A stretch of 64,000 bases of DNA from Liolophura sinensis (lineage: Eukaryota; Mollusca; Polyplacophora; Chitonida; Chitonidae). The translations under genes were made by a program, and so were the position numbers. The stretch is taken from positions 22,227,764-22,291,763 of the forward strand of contig NC_088306.1 in assembly GCF_032854445.1 (NCBI RefSeq), written 5' to 3'. The notes below the pieces were generated by a model, which did not search any database, was not told where the DNA came from, and saw nothing but the letters and a program-made list of their open reading frames with translations. Positions 23,745-35,610 of this stretch are shown piece after piece; the stretch's first letter is position 1, and the number at the start of each line of letters is the position of its first letter.

Positions 23745-25055
23745 ATACAGCCAGGCCTTATGTACAGATACAGAAATTTTTTATAATATATGCCAGCACG
23801 TTTCAGTTCACAGTCCCACTTTTGCTATGTATGATCCGTTCGGATACTCCAATCAGCGCTAGTGGTGTATATATACAGAAATATTTTCACAGTGTAAGCC
23901 AAGATGCTTCAGTTTACAGTCACAATGTCACTATGTATGATCCGTTCGGATACTCCAGTCAGCGCTAGTGGTGTATATATACAGAAATGTTTTTACAGTG
24001 TAGGCTAAGATGCTTCAGTTTACAGCCACAATGTCACTATGTATGATCCGTTCAGATACTCCAACCAGCGCTAGTGGTGTATATATACAGAAATGTTTTT
24101 ACAGTGTAGGCCAAGACGCTTCAGTTTACAGTCACAATGTCACTATGTATGATCCGTTCAGATACTCCAATCAGCGCTAGTGGTGTATATATACAGAAAT
24201 GTTTTTACAGTGTAGGCCAAGATGCTTCAGTTTACAGTCACAATGTCACTATGTATGATCCGTTCGGATACTCCAATCAGCGCTAGTGGTGTATATATAC
24301 AGAAATGTTTTTACAGTGTAGGCCAAGATGCTTCAGTTTACAGTCACAATGTTACTATGTATGATTCGTTCGGATACTCCAATCAGCGCTAGTGGTGTAT
24401 ATATACAGAAATGTTTTTACAGTGTAGGCCAAGACGCTTCAGTTTACAGTCACAATGTCACTATGTATGATCCGTTCAGATACTCCAATCAGCGCTAGTG
24501 GTGTATATATACAGAAATGTTTTTACAGTGTAGGCTAAGATGCTTCAGTTTACAGTCACAATGTCACTATGTATGATGCGTTCGGATACTCCAATCAGCG
24601 CTAGTGGTGTATATATACAGAAATGTTTTTACAGTGTAGGCCAAGATGCTTCAGTTTACAGTCACAATGTCACTATGTATGATCCGTTCGGATACTCCAA
24701 TCAGCGCTAGTGGTGTATATATACAGAAATGTTTTTACAATGTAGGCCAAGATGCTTCAGTTTACAGTCACAATGTCACTATGTATGATCCGTTCGGATA
24801 CTCCAATCAGCGCTAGTGGTGTATATATACAGAAATGTTTTTACAGTGTAGGCCAAGATGCTTCGGTTTACAGTCAACAATGTCACTATGTATGATCCGT
24901 TCGGATACTCCAATCAGCGCTAGTGGTGTATATATACAGAAATGTTTTTACAGTGTAGGCTAAGATGCTTCAGTTTACAGTCACAATGTCACTAGGTTTA
25001 ATCCGTTCGGATTCTTCGGTCATGTGTGTATATACAAATAATGTTTGTATATACA
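23745..25055. repeat. 106-bp tandem array 3' of PGRP
   Basis: About 12 head-to-tail units of 106 bp. Each contains CACTATGTATGATCCGTTCG, AGCGCTAGTGGTGTATATAT and a TTTTTACAGTGTAGG block. Middle units differ by only a few bases; the edge units are degenerate. The unit also carries a short hairpin (ATCCGTTCGGAT). The last recognisable unit merges with the PGRP stop-codon region. Confidence 0.9.
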
Positions 25056-25139
25056 GATATTTTATACTTGTGTCGGCTAATATGTTTCGTTTGACATTCC
25101 CAATGGTGGAATGTATATAATCCAGTTCGAATTCTCCGC

Positions 25140-25342
25140 TCAGCCGTAGTTTGGCCAACCCTGAATGACGGTATAGAGGTAGTTCCCTGGGCAGGACGTC
25201 TGGCCCAAATCTCGGTGACCCCGGATACGATAGTTGCTTGACAGTTTCCCAAGGCTAACGCCGCAGTTAATTAGGTTCAACGCGGCGGTCCTGGCAGCAA
25301 CGGTAGGAACGGCACTCGTGAAAGTTCCGATGAAGGCAAAAC
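25140..25342 (-). CDS. PGRP exon 4: amidase C-terminus
   Basis: Acceptor ATCTCCAG precedes 203 bp ending in TGA. It encodes FAFIGTF, a helix with Cys145, [12 protein letters not shown] with the last two zinc ligands, and the terminal W-P-N-Y-G. The 3' flank is a degenerate unit of the 106-bp array. Confidence 0.9.
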
Positions 25343-28300
25343 CTGGAGATGATAAAATGTGTTAATACCGATGATAAAGTGTACAAACACTAATGATTTG
25401 AGTGATTGATTGATATTATAGGTCGAGGAGTCTTACGACGTACTCAAGGATATTTCACTTATTCGACGGCTTTATAGTGTGTGTGTGGGGGGTGGGGGGG
25501 GGGGGGGGGAGGAATGGCCCAGGGGAAACCCATGACCACTCGCGTGCAAAAAATCTTATGTATGACCAGAGAGGAAGACAACTTGTTCAGGAGTTGAACT
25601 TCCAGCGATCGCACTGGTGAGATGCTCCCGAGTCCTTATGTTGCTCCAGCACGCTAACCGCGGTGGCCTCTACTGATGCTGAAATATGTAAACATATATG
25701 TCTGTGTATTATTGATGCTTCTGACGTTCGAAAGTTCCGATGAAACCAAACCCTGGTGATAATAATTTTGGAGACATATACCATCGTATTTATTGACGAG
25801 TTCTTTAATGAGTGCTAAGGGGGCGCGCCGTGCCGTGGCCGAGTAGTTAAACACTTGTCTTTCAGTTGCTAGGAAACACCAGATGCAAATTCAAACCAGC
25901 CCTCAGACGGGGAATACGTCGATTTCCCAGCTCTGACTGTTCATGGTGCCATCTTGCTGTGGTTATTTGTGCAATCTAACGTTTGTTGTAGACCACTCTT
26001 CAGTAACCTGTCAAAGGTCAGTGGTTTCCCTCCGCGTTTCTGGTTTCCTCACCCCCTCCCCCCCCCCCCCCCCCAAAAAAAAAAAAACTGCGAATGGTCG
26101 TGGATTTCCTCTGCTCGGTTTCCTCCCACCATAATGCTGGCCGCCATCGTATAAGTGAACTATTTTTGAGTACGGCGTAAAACACCAGTCAGTCAAATAA
26201 AAAAACAAATAAAAAAAAACTTCCATCATAGAAGTGAAAAAGTTTTTAGCATGAGCTAAACGACAATCAAATAAATGTAACTGACTAGTGCTTAATTTAG
26301 CATTGCAAAGGCATTTTCCCTTCCGTCGTCTTTCCCTTCAAAACTCGTTTTCAGACAAAGAAAACAAAGCTTAGGCACTGGTCGATTAAAAGAGTTTCCA
26401 AATCGAAAATCAATCAATACCCAATTAACCTGTGAGGAATTTTCATTAGCACGTACACAGTCTTTTTTCTCGTCACGCTCAACCAATGAATGAACAGGTT
26501 TTCCTTGATAGCACTCGTGGTTATCGGTAGTACCGGTACGTCAAGTTGATTTTGATACTTTGTTCCTCGAAAACGAGGGTATGTGCTAAATAGGTTAGCT
26601 TGTGATTGAATCGAGCATTGAGTCCCTGCTTAGTTTGAATGCAACGTTATGTAATCCTAGTCAATCATGGTGTAACCTATACTTGAACCCACGCTGACGA
26701 AGCAATTATATATAGGTTGTTGGAGAGTTTCATAACTTTCAGCTTATAATCATAGTCATCTATATGTATATAAAGTGATAGGCTACAATTGTACTAAACT
26801 GTAAAGGTGAATATGTACTGGTTAGCCCAAGACTGAGGGTGACTACACAACATTGCATCGAGGCAATGCAATGAATTTAGCGCATACCGTCATTTTCTAG
26901 CAACACGGTATCAAACTCAACTCACTTGTACTTACAGAAAATAGAACATTCATACACTATGGGTACTGAAAGGGAAATCCCGTAAACCGAGCGCTGCGAG
27001 AAAAACAAGACGGTATGTGCTAAATGTATATACATGTATCAAATTCTCAATCCTATACACCAAGACCACGTAGCATTGCAAGGGTTCTGACAAAAGCGTG
27101 GTAAATCACGTGAATAAATACCCATAAAGTCAGGGCTGAAAAAAAAAAAAAAAAAACCCCAAAAAAACCAAAAACAAAAAAAAGTCGAGTCGGAATTTCA
27201 GAAGTCCCACGAGTTCACGAAGATATGAACCAGGCTGGATGGGGGCTTTCGCAAACTAAAGTAGCTAAAAGGCGAGATTTTACGCTATTTGGTACACCGA
27301 AAATACATCTCGTATAGCCGGGTCTGTCGACCCAACCGTGCCGTTAGCAGTTACAGGAAAATCACGTCTTTTAGCTACGTTACTTAGCGAGAGTCTTCAC
27401 CCTGTACCGTCTATGTCTGCCTGAAATGGCGGAACTCCTGAAATGCCGATTCGGCTTCTTCTCGAGAGCTGTTTTGTGAACCTTACCCAGGTTCTTTACA
27501 TTATTTCCTCCTGTATGAGTCCCGACTTTACCCCAGCCCTGTCCTTCATACACGTAACCATCGTCACCAATAGCAAAGTTGTAACCGATATCATTCCAAC
27601 CTGAAAGAGAGAATTACACAAACAGTATCGCCTTCGTCATCTTATAATGTAGACGTCTCAAAGTTAAACTAAAATTAATACTGAATTAAATTAAAATGTT
27701 CATATGAGTCACTGTTAAAAAAATAGTTCCTTGTGGAGAAAACGTCTTTAGATGCATTATTTTGTGTGACTTACCATTGTCGTTCATATGCGTGTTTTGT
27801 ATGGCCCTCATCCAGTATTTGCAGTCGTTGGAATTATAGCACCTGGGGGTGACGGTGTGATGGATCACGACACCCGTGGGCGTGGACGCCATGTTTATGT
27901 GACTGGCACTCCGGGCTCCCCAGTCTCTACGGGGAACAATCACTGGACAAGCTGGGTGAAAAAAATGACCACAAAAAAAACCAGGTAAAAATATACATAA
28001 AAATGAATACGGGAATATGACGCAACATACACGTAAACTTTGAAAGACAACACATAGCATTATAGCTGCTACATACGCTTGTTTGACGCTAACTAGATCT
28101 GATGTATAAGATCAGCTTTCAGCTGTCCGTCCAATCAAACATGCTTCATTGTTTTGGGTAGTATAAAATCGAGTCTATTTGTGAATTGAAACAGCGACTC
28201 TGACTGGTAATATATAAGATAGGTCACTGACTCGGGCTGTACTCTGGTCTTTACTCCCTGAGCTGTAATGTGTTATATTTTATTCCTGTATGAAAAAAAG

Positions 28301-29290
28301 GATTCTGCTTGTGGACAAAACAATCTCGAGTTCTGGCCCCTTTTCACTGTTTCGATGTGAAGACAACACAGCACTTTGAGAAATTCTGGATCAGAATTCA
28401 AATGGATTCTAAATATCCTCACCGCATCGGTTTTGGTGTTTTACCAAATTCTGATTAGCCGTGGTGCTAAGGTGACCAGTTGCCAACTACCACACTGCCT
28501 ATGCTGCTTTTTTATATTTCTTCAAATTTAGTTAGAGACAATAAGGCAGAGCGGTTACCATGTCTTTACTGCACCAGATCAGTCGTTGCCAAGTCATCCT
28601 ATTAAAGGAGTCATGAGCCTGAGTTGTTTTTCATTCTTAATAATTAGGATGTGTTCTAATGGTACATAAAACACAAAAAATCTTCTTAACCTTCTTCTTG
28701 GGAGATAAAAATGGCTCGAAGCTTCGGTTTTTCTCAGGCCCTATAGTACTCTGTCCGAAAATGAAGTAGTCATTCATACCGTGACGGTAACGAGGGTGCA
28801 TGCAGCTGTCAAAACAACTCTTTGCGGGGAACTGAGGGAGGCCAAATGGGGACCACTAAACTGGCTCCGTGTTCCGAATAAGTTTACCGTTCACGTCGTG
28901 TATGAAAATTTCAGACCATTTACGGAAAATATGTGCATAAAACAGGAGGATAACATGAGTAAAGGATAGAAGGATAAGAGGTCATGTAAAATTTTCTCTT
29001 TATTTCTCAAATAACTGTAATCTTATTTTCAGATTTTGTGTTCATAAATCGCATAATTAGTTACTATCGCCTGAATTAATATACAAACATTGTGAACAGT
29101 GGAGGGTAAGCGTACTTTTAACAGATCGTCAGTGGCTTCATTTCCAATAGTTTTGGAACTATAATGGAGAATATGACGGTTAGTGGGTGAGTATTGAAAT
29201 CAGTAGTATAAGAAATGCGCTCCTACCAGAGACGGCATTTTTCACCTGACTGACAAAGATTGCCACCATGAGACAAAAAATCGCGCTCAT
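25140..29290 (-). CDS. Short secreted peptidoglycan recognition protein (PGRP), four coding exons
   Basis: The exons on the - strand are 29290-29227 (signal peptide), 27951-27775, 27600-27487 and 25342-25140. All introns are GT-AG and phase 1, giving 558 bp and 185 residues, the usual size of a short PGRP. Residues 1-21 form a hydrophobic signal sequence ([15 protein letters not shown]...). The PGRP/amidase-2 fold follows: [14 protein letters not shown], the C59/C65 disulfide pair, [27 protein letters not shown] and GHRDLG. Zinc ligands His52, His161 and Cys169 and catalytic Tyr87 are all present, so it should be an active N-acetylmuramoyl-L-alanine amidase rather than only a receptor (known from the family; activity inferred). 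A 5'UTR intron is likely because CTTTCAG sits 9 bases before the ATG. The role would be extracellular peptidoglycan cleavage in immunity or symbiont control. Confidence 0.9.
25427..25672 (-). mobile_element. SINE with poly-G insertion
   Basis: Reverse copy interrupted by a G-rich stretch near 25480-25515. It lies in PGRP intron 3, between exon 4 and its duplicated scrap. Confidence 0.75.
25723..25765 (-). pseudogene. Duplicated scrap of the PGRP exon 4 acceptor end
   Basis: About 40 bases match the 3' splice site and first codons of PGRP exon 4 (25319-25350), including the shared core AAAGTTCCGATGAA on the + strand. One base is lost, so the frame is broken. A SINE (25427-25672) lies between the copy and the real exon. 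Confidence 0.6.
25835..25990 (+). mobile_element. tRNA-like SINE, third type
   Basis: CCGTGGCCGAGTAGTTAA (box A) then GCAAATTCAAACCAG (box B). A similar head, GTGGCCGAGTGGTTATAAGA, is at 32253. Confidence 0.45.
26080..26217 (+). mobile_element. SINE, 3' half
   Basis: Follows a C run and A run; the body from GCGAATGGTCGTGG to the tail is intact. Confidence 0.8.
27487..27600 (-). CDS. PGRP exon 3: amidase core
   Basis: Acceptor CTTTCAG and donor CTGG|GTAAGG bound 114 bp. It encodes WNDIGYNF (catalytic Tyr), [20 protein letters not shown] and NNVKNLG, which aligns without a gap onto the FAFIGTF start of the last exon. Confidence 0.9.
27775..27951 (-). CDS. PGRP exon 2: amidase N-terminal half
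   Basis: Acceptor TTCACCCAG and donor AATG|GTAAGT bound 177 bp. It encodes [13 protein letters not shown], the VVIHHT zinc-ligand strand, the two disulfide cysteines, and the helix ending THMNDNG. Confidence 0.9.
29227..29290 (-). CDS. PGRP exon 1: signal peptide
   Basis: ATG at 29290, with acceptor CTTTCAG just upstream (exon edge 29299) and donor TCTG|GTAGGA after 29227. It encodes 21 residues with a hydrophobic core and a signal-peptidase-like end (NAVSA, with the A completed by the next exon). Its phase joins exactly to the exon at 27951. Confidence 0.8.
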
Positions 29291-29530
29291 TGTGAAAGCC
29301 TGAAAGAATAAAACAAAACAAAAACATTTTTCAAAATATGTGTTTGCATCATATATTCAGGACCATTTTAGCTATGCACCGTTTAAATGCGGCTTGTTAT
29401 ATAGACTTATCCTGTATCATTCCATCGCTACCTACCTTTTCAACGATTTATCTCACTTGACGACAGGGATCTGTGCTTTATTTCAGTATTAAAGCAAATG
29501 GTCTCTGGAAAATATTGCACTTCACTTTGT

Positions 29531-29802
29531 TTTATTTATTTTATTTATTTGATTGGTGTTTTACGCCGTACTCAAGAATATTTCACTTATACGACGGCGG
29601 CCAGCATTATGGTGGGTGGAAACCGGGCAGAGCCCGGGGGAAACCCACGACCATCCGCAGGTTGCTGGCAGACCTTCCCACGTACGGGAGGAGAGGAAGC
29701 CAGCATGAGCTGGACTTGAACTCACAGCGACCGCATTGGTGAGAGGTTCCTGGGTCATCACGCTGCGCTAGCGCGCTAACCAACCGAGCCACGGAGGCCC
29801 CA
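29531..29802 (-). mobile_element. Full-length SINE with target-site duplication
   Basis: 272 bp in reverse orientation, flanked by CACTTCACTTTGT at 29518-29530 and 29803-29815. Low divergence from the 11773 copy suggests a recent insertion, just upstream of PGRP. Confidence 0.9.
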
Positions 29803-30664
29803 CACTTCACTTTGTCAGTTTGCACAGAATGCAAAGAAACAAATTGCCATGATTCAAAAGCAGTTAATCTTATAAAACAAATTCCACGGATTAGTCACGG
29901 TTGGTCACTGTGGTTGCTTACATTCCATCGCACTGGTGCTTTCATATGCTAACAGCATAGGACAATTGCTCTGATACCGTCCATCAACGGAAATAATCTA
30001 TGCATAACGAAAGTACGGCATACGTGAAAGTGTAACTATAATTACGTGTGGAAGTTCAAATTTTTTCTCCACATTCACTTCTTACAACAAACAAAAGTAT
30101 ATTAAAGATGCTGAAATTTCCAAACTTTGGCTTACACTGATATTAAACAAAATATAGTTTGATTCCTTTAAACAAAGCGTAAAAACTCCTTCTGATCAGA
30201 CTTTGAACATTTCACTTAAGTCAAAATTTCAATCATTAAACTTGGTATTTCACTTTCCAATATTTTAGCTGAAATTTGATTTACAATAGCTTAGCCGTAA
30301 ATTACGTTGTCAAGAAGTATTTTGACATTGTTACATAAGAAGTAACACTTTTAAAGTGATTTGAAATTTTGATTTAAGTCTATTCTGTAATCACAGCGTG
30401 ATACATGATCCTGGTAAGATAATTTGTCCTTATTTAAGAAACATTTTTGCACATCTTTACGAAGTAGAGATTTATTCATTTTATTATTAAAACTGTGCTC
30501 AATTTTTTTTAGTTACACGACAACTGTCAGGTGTACGGGTTGAGGAAACCGGAGTACAAAGCATATGACTTAAAGCCAGAGCCGAGCCAGCCAGCTGTAG
30601 GCCCTGGATCGGAACAAGACACCACGCTTGTCCAGGGCCTGACAATCGCAGCGAGCATGCGCAT

Positions 30665-31148
30665 TGTCCCGTCCAGACTACCCAACATCACTGAAGTTTT
30701 GTTGACTCAGCAAGAGTTAACATGAAGTTGAGTCAATAAGTTGAGCCATGTTGAGTAGTCTGGACGGGTTCTTCAGCTCGGTTCAACATCACTCAACACC
30801 ATCCAACTTTTTGAATAGGAAATGTGCATGTGTATTTTTTGTCAACAAGTTGAGCGTCTTAAGGCACGTGACCTGGGCAAAATGGCGGCGCCAAAGGCGA
30901 AAGAGAGAAACTGGTCTCACAATGAGGCAGTTTCGTTGATACAGGAGTATGGCCATGGCAATAAGCGCTGCCGATACCCAAGACGCAGTTCGTCCGGCTG
31001 CTCGTCATTGTGCCTCATGCATTGGAGAGAAAGATGGAAATTTCCTTCCAATTTATCGAGAGTTTGGTAAAAAAACACAGCTGAACACCGTTCAACATAA
31101 CAATGTTGGACAATGATGACCTATCTGCTCTCTAATGTGGACGGGACA
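30665..31148. mobile_element. DNA transposon remnant with hairpin end and Myb-like scrap
   Basis: The ends are TGTCCCGTCCAGA at left and GTGGACGGGACA at right. The left end is itself a foldback (30668-30769). The interior (30881-30950) encodes KMAAPKAKERNWSHNEAVSL, a Myb/SANT-like start seen in PIF/Harbinger-type accessory proteins, then breaks down. Confidence 0.6.
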
Positions 31149-31799
31149 CACATATATATATATATATATATACATACCTTATCGTTGCTGATCACTGAAG
31201 ATGTACAAATTGGTCGAGCAGGTACACGCCAATTACACTGGAGAGACAGAACTTTTATACCTTACTGCAGGACATAAAAATACCAAAAAAAAAAACATCG
31301 GAGAAAAGTTTTATAAATTATTTTTTAGATACGGCAGATATCTTTACTTTAATACTTTAATTAAAGGGCTACTTTAATTAATAATATAGGTCAAAAGAAG
31401 TGATATAAATTTTTTTTTATTATTATCAGCCCTTTTTAAATATTTTTTAAACAGTTTAAATCATTCACTTTATTAAACCGCAAAAATTCAAATATATTTA
31501 AATACCTTAAATATATGTTACACAGCTGTTACAACCGAAACACAGGTAAATACCGGCCTACATGTAATGCAATGTGTAGCCTGTGTATGTTCTACTCTAA
31601 TTAACATTAGTTAATATATTGTCAGCGAAGAGCCGTATACGAGTAATTTTCGTCAGTTTGAGTCCCCTCCGTCGTCACAAGCTTGTCACTTACAAATCCA
31701 AGCCATCTTCTCTTTACATACACATATAGATAGATAATCTTAGATAAGCTGAGAGGGGGGGTGGGGGGGGGGGGGGGGGGAAATGGCTTTCACTAATAT

Positions 31800-31968
31800 C
31801 TAATGGGACAGAAACTGTGGAAAGCCCACGACCACCCGCAGGTTCCCACGTGCGGTCAGAGAGGAAGCCAGCAAGAACTGGACTTGAACTCACAGCGACC
31901 GCGTTGGTGAGAGGCTTCTGGGTCATTCCGCTGCACTAACGCGCTAACCACCTCGGCCACGGAGGCTT
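31800..31968 (-). mobile_element. SINE, head half
   Basis: From CCCACGACCACCCGCAGG to CGGCCACGGAGG; the tail side is replaced by a G-rich run (31745-31780). Confidence 0.8.
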
Positions 31969-32377
31969 CTCTTCCATCAATATCGTGCGCATATCTGTAC
32001 GTCACGTAGTGTATATAGGGGTAAGTTTATTTGTAATAAATATATAATACATACAGGGTCAAAAGACTTGCTACATTGTAAACAAAACGTGCATCTTTCT
32101 AATGGATGGCGGCTCTAGTGTAAGTGAAAAAATCTTCAGTCTGGTTTGGAACAACCATCAAATAAATAAACAAATAGATATATAATACATAGGGTCATTA
32201 GACGTACTACAATGTAAACGAAAGGCTGTGCACGTGCATGTTGTGAACGGGATGTGGCCGAGTGGTTATAAGAGGCTTACCTTTAAATCGCAATAGGTCA
32301 CTTCGGAGACAAGAGTTCAGTCATTTTCCCGGACACAGATTGTTTTGGTTTCTTAACGCTGTGATTATTTGTTCATA

Positions 32378-32610
32378 TATTCGATTGGTGTTTTACACCG
32401 TACTCAAGAACATTTCACTTATACCTCGGCGGCCAGCATTATGGGAGAGGAAATCAGACAGAACTGGGGAAACTCACAACCACCTGAAGACCTTCCCACG
32501 TACGGCCGGAGAGGAAGGTAGCATGATCCGGTCTTGAACTCACAGCGATCGTATTGGTGAGAGGCTCCTGGGTCATTGCGCCGCGCTGGCATGCTAACCA
32601 TTTCGGTCTT
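32378..32610 (-). mobile_element. SINE, nearly full length
   Basis: GATTGGTGTTTTACACCGTA to GCTAACCATTTCGG, with small internal deletions. Confidence 0.85.
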
Positions 32611-32624
32611 AACGTCATATAAAA

Positions 32625-32626
<2 letters not shown>

Positions 32627-32699
<73 letters not shown>
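32627..32699. repeat. (TA)n microsatellite
   Basis: About 73 bp of alternating T/A beside a SINE. Confidence 0.95.
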
Positions 32700-32701
<2 letters not shown>

Positions 32702-32929
32702 ACAGACAATGCTAAAGAGGGAAGCATTGAAAATACTTCATAAAGACAAATATCAATATCAAAATACTGTTCCAATACAAGCACCTGCTGTAGGTTTAGG
32801 TAATTGATTTAACGCCTATATGCGCACACTTATTTACATCATGTTGCTGTATATGAATATTTGACTAGGACTTTTGCTGCGGAAAAAAGCCTGTTTTGTG
32901 ATGTATGTATGTATACGTTGGGTTTTACT

Positions 32930-33250
32930 TCGTAATTAACCATCTCTTCAGGCATGTGGTGACAAGTCATTAGGTGTGTGCGCATATGCTGAGTCTTCCT
33001 GTAGCATGGTAAGTCCATGTCACAAAGCTGCTGCTGTCACTGAAGCATCCTGTCGAAGATACCAGACATGACACCTCACCGAGTCACATTACACTGACAC
33101 CTGGCCAGCCAGTCATGTTTCCCTGCTTTAATCTCTCAGTGCTGAGCTGAGCAGCAACAAGTACCATTTTTAAAGTCTTTGGTATGACCCGACCAGGGAT
33201 TGATCCTCGCTCTCCTGACTTCGAGGCGGACGATTAACCTTTAGGCCTGT
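32930..33250 (-). mobile_element. Second tRNA-derived SINE family, copy 1
   Basis: Shares with 9730-9965 the order ACACCTCACC, TGACACC(T/A)..GCCA, CAGTGCTGAG and TTGGTATGACCCGACC. On the - strand it begins with a tRNA-like head having box B GGATCAATCCC. Confidence 0.7.
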
Positions 33251-33984
33251 GGTACTTTCAAAAGTCTTTTACTACCCACGTAACTCTAAATTTGGTCTGA
33301 ATAGAGCTGTTTTTCTACAGGAAAATACACTGTGGCCCAAACTGCCAATAAATTTTACTATAAAGTACAAATTTGTTATTACAGTACAGCTTCTATTTCT
33401 TAACGGGACTTTGGTAACAAAAAAAACATAATCCTACACAAAAGAGTATTTTTCTTCAAGCGTCTTTTTTCCTCTCATTTATTCGGGAGTGGGCGAGGGG
33501 AGATGGGCAGAAAACACACGATTCGCTCTTAGAAATATTTAATTCTCCAAATAAGACATAAAACTTTTTTGAAAAATATAAAATTAAGTGGTTAATATTA
33601 TAGCTGTCGAGATATGTCCGTTTTTAAATACAAATGGGCAGTCCTGAAGCCATTACATTTAACCCATATTAAGTTAAAAAAAATACGGTTTAATTTATTT
33701 TAAAAACTCAAACACATTGTATTATGTACGGTGTAACTTTTTGAACTGCCCTAGGGTCACGCCCTGATAATCCCGTCATAGAAACTTCATCATGCGTATC
33801 TAATACTCAGACATGTAGAGGCTACTATATAATGATACACGGTGTATTTCTAAAGTTAAATTTTCCGGGCCTTGTGGGTAATACAATCAAAGTGCTACAA
33901 AAGTATATACAATCATCGGCTTATCTTTCCTTTCGTGGCCAATGTATTGTAAATGTACAAGTACTACTCAAATGTACACCAGCA

Positions 33985-34088
33985 GATATAGTTGTGGGTT
34001 TTCCCCAGACTCTACCGCCGTCGTATAGGTGAAATATTCTTGAGTACGGTGTAAAACACAAATCAAACAGATAAACAAATAAATTAAT
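33985..34088 (+). mobile_element. SINE, 3' part
   Basis: GTTGTGGGTTTTCCCC through the tail; the CTCCCACCATAATG block is deleted. Confidence 0.75.
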
Positions 34089-34525
34089 GTACACCAACAT
34101 TATGTGTACTTACTGTTAGAATGACTATATAATGGTATGTATTTCGATGGGAAGCATGTTGCAGTGATTTACTGTAATTCTTCTTTTCGTCTTTCCTAAG
34201 TTTTCGCCTGTACTTTTAGAGAGTAAATTACAGAAAAAAACATTGCATCTATGTACAGAAGTGTTATTGACCTGCTGTGCATACATACGTTTTGTGTATC
34301 CAAGACAGGCATGTACTGTCATCTACCAACCTGCTTATTATGTTAATATGTTTATGGGAAATTTCATTTAATACAAATGTATGACCAAAGCTATAATAAA
34401 GGTGGAGAAAACATAAACACATGAAGTTTAAATGTCAGAGTCCTAAAAGTTAGCTGTGAAAGTTGTCTTCAATATATTTTCGATTTTTCTTTAGAGAAAT
34501 AGTCACTTAAAAATAACTTGTGTAT

Positions 34526-34733
34526 GGTGGGTATTTTGGACCACCTCTTGGTATACATTGTGTTTGTATATAAAAATATTATAAATGAGGATGCAGTACA
34601 TGTTTAGTATATATATTTACAACAGGCTTTCTTTTTTCAGCTAACAAATATGTTCAACCTGGATTTTAATCATATTTATATTTTTAATATATTCATCAAT
34701 ATTACCTTTAAGAGGTGGTCCCAAATACCCACC
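34526..34733. mobile_element. MITE with GGTGGGTATTT inverted ends
   Basis: GGTGGGTATTTTGGACCACC at left pairs with GGTGGTCCCAAATACCCACC at right; AT-rich interior. Confidence 0.8.
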
Positions 34734-34952
34734 AAAAGGCTATACTTGCAAATAAGTTTTCAAGCTCTTTCATGTAAATTCTGGCGTCATGTTTATGAGA
34801 CAACACATAGTTTTCGGTAGGTTGTCAGATATAATCACTCCGCTTTGGTCAATGTAAGTAATATTGTTTAAATATCACTTCGCTTAAATGCCAGTAGTTT
34901 AAAACAATGCAATAAAAGCGAGCGTATAACTGACTTTAATTATACTTATAAT

Positions 34953-35085
34953 AGCTGAACCTGCGGATGGTCGTAGGTTTTCCCCCGGTTTTCTTCCTCC
35001 AGAATGCTGACCGCCGTCGTATAAGTGAAATATTCTTGAGTACGGCGTAAAGCACAAATCAGATCGATCGATAAATAAATATATT
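34953..35085 (+). mobile_element. SINE, 3' half
   Basis: AACCTGCGGATGGTCG to the GATAAATAAATA tail. Confidence 0.8.
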
Positions 35086-35249
35086 GACTGCTATTAAAAA
35101 GTTTGTCGGGTATCAGTTTGTAAGTGCGAAATATTTTTCAATATACGACGTAAAATGCATCAATTTATCATTCAATCTTTTTAGCATCACGGAAAAGTTT
35201 ATTCCAAATAATATGGTACACTCCTGTCTAATTGTAGTACTAATTTAGC

Positions 35250-35610
35250 AATGAAATAGGTCTTTGGGAATTTGACATTAAACGTTGTTCTTTCTCGCTG
35301 ACTTTCTAAAATGTTCTATCTCTTGGTTTATACACAGATATTTGCGAACCATGAACAAATAGTTCTTTGGGAACTTGACATTAAACGTTGTTCTCTCTGG
35401 TTGACTATCTAAAATGTTCTGTCTCTTGGTTATACACAGACATGTGTGAACCATTAATAGTTCTTTGAGAATTTGGCATTAAACGTTGTTCTTTCTCGCT
35501 GACTATCTAACATGTTCTATCTCTTGGTTTATACACAGACATGTGTAAACCATTAATAGTTCTTTGGGAACTTGACATTAGAAATTGCTCTTTCTTCTTG
35601 GCTGTTTTTG
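35250..35610. repeat. ~99-bp tandem repeat, 3.6 copies
   Basis: Units begin ATAGTTCTTTGGGAACTTGA and end GACATGTGTGAACCATTA. Confidence 0.85.

Noticed and set aside
23745-25055. CRISPR-like array
   Set aside because: Units are contiguous 106-bp tandem repeats with no unique spacers, in a eukaryotic context.
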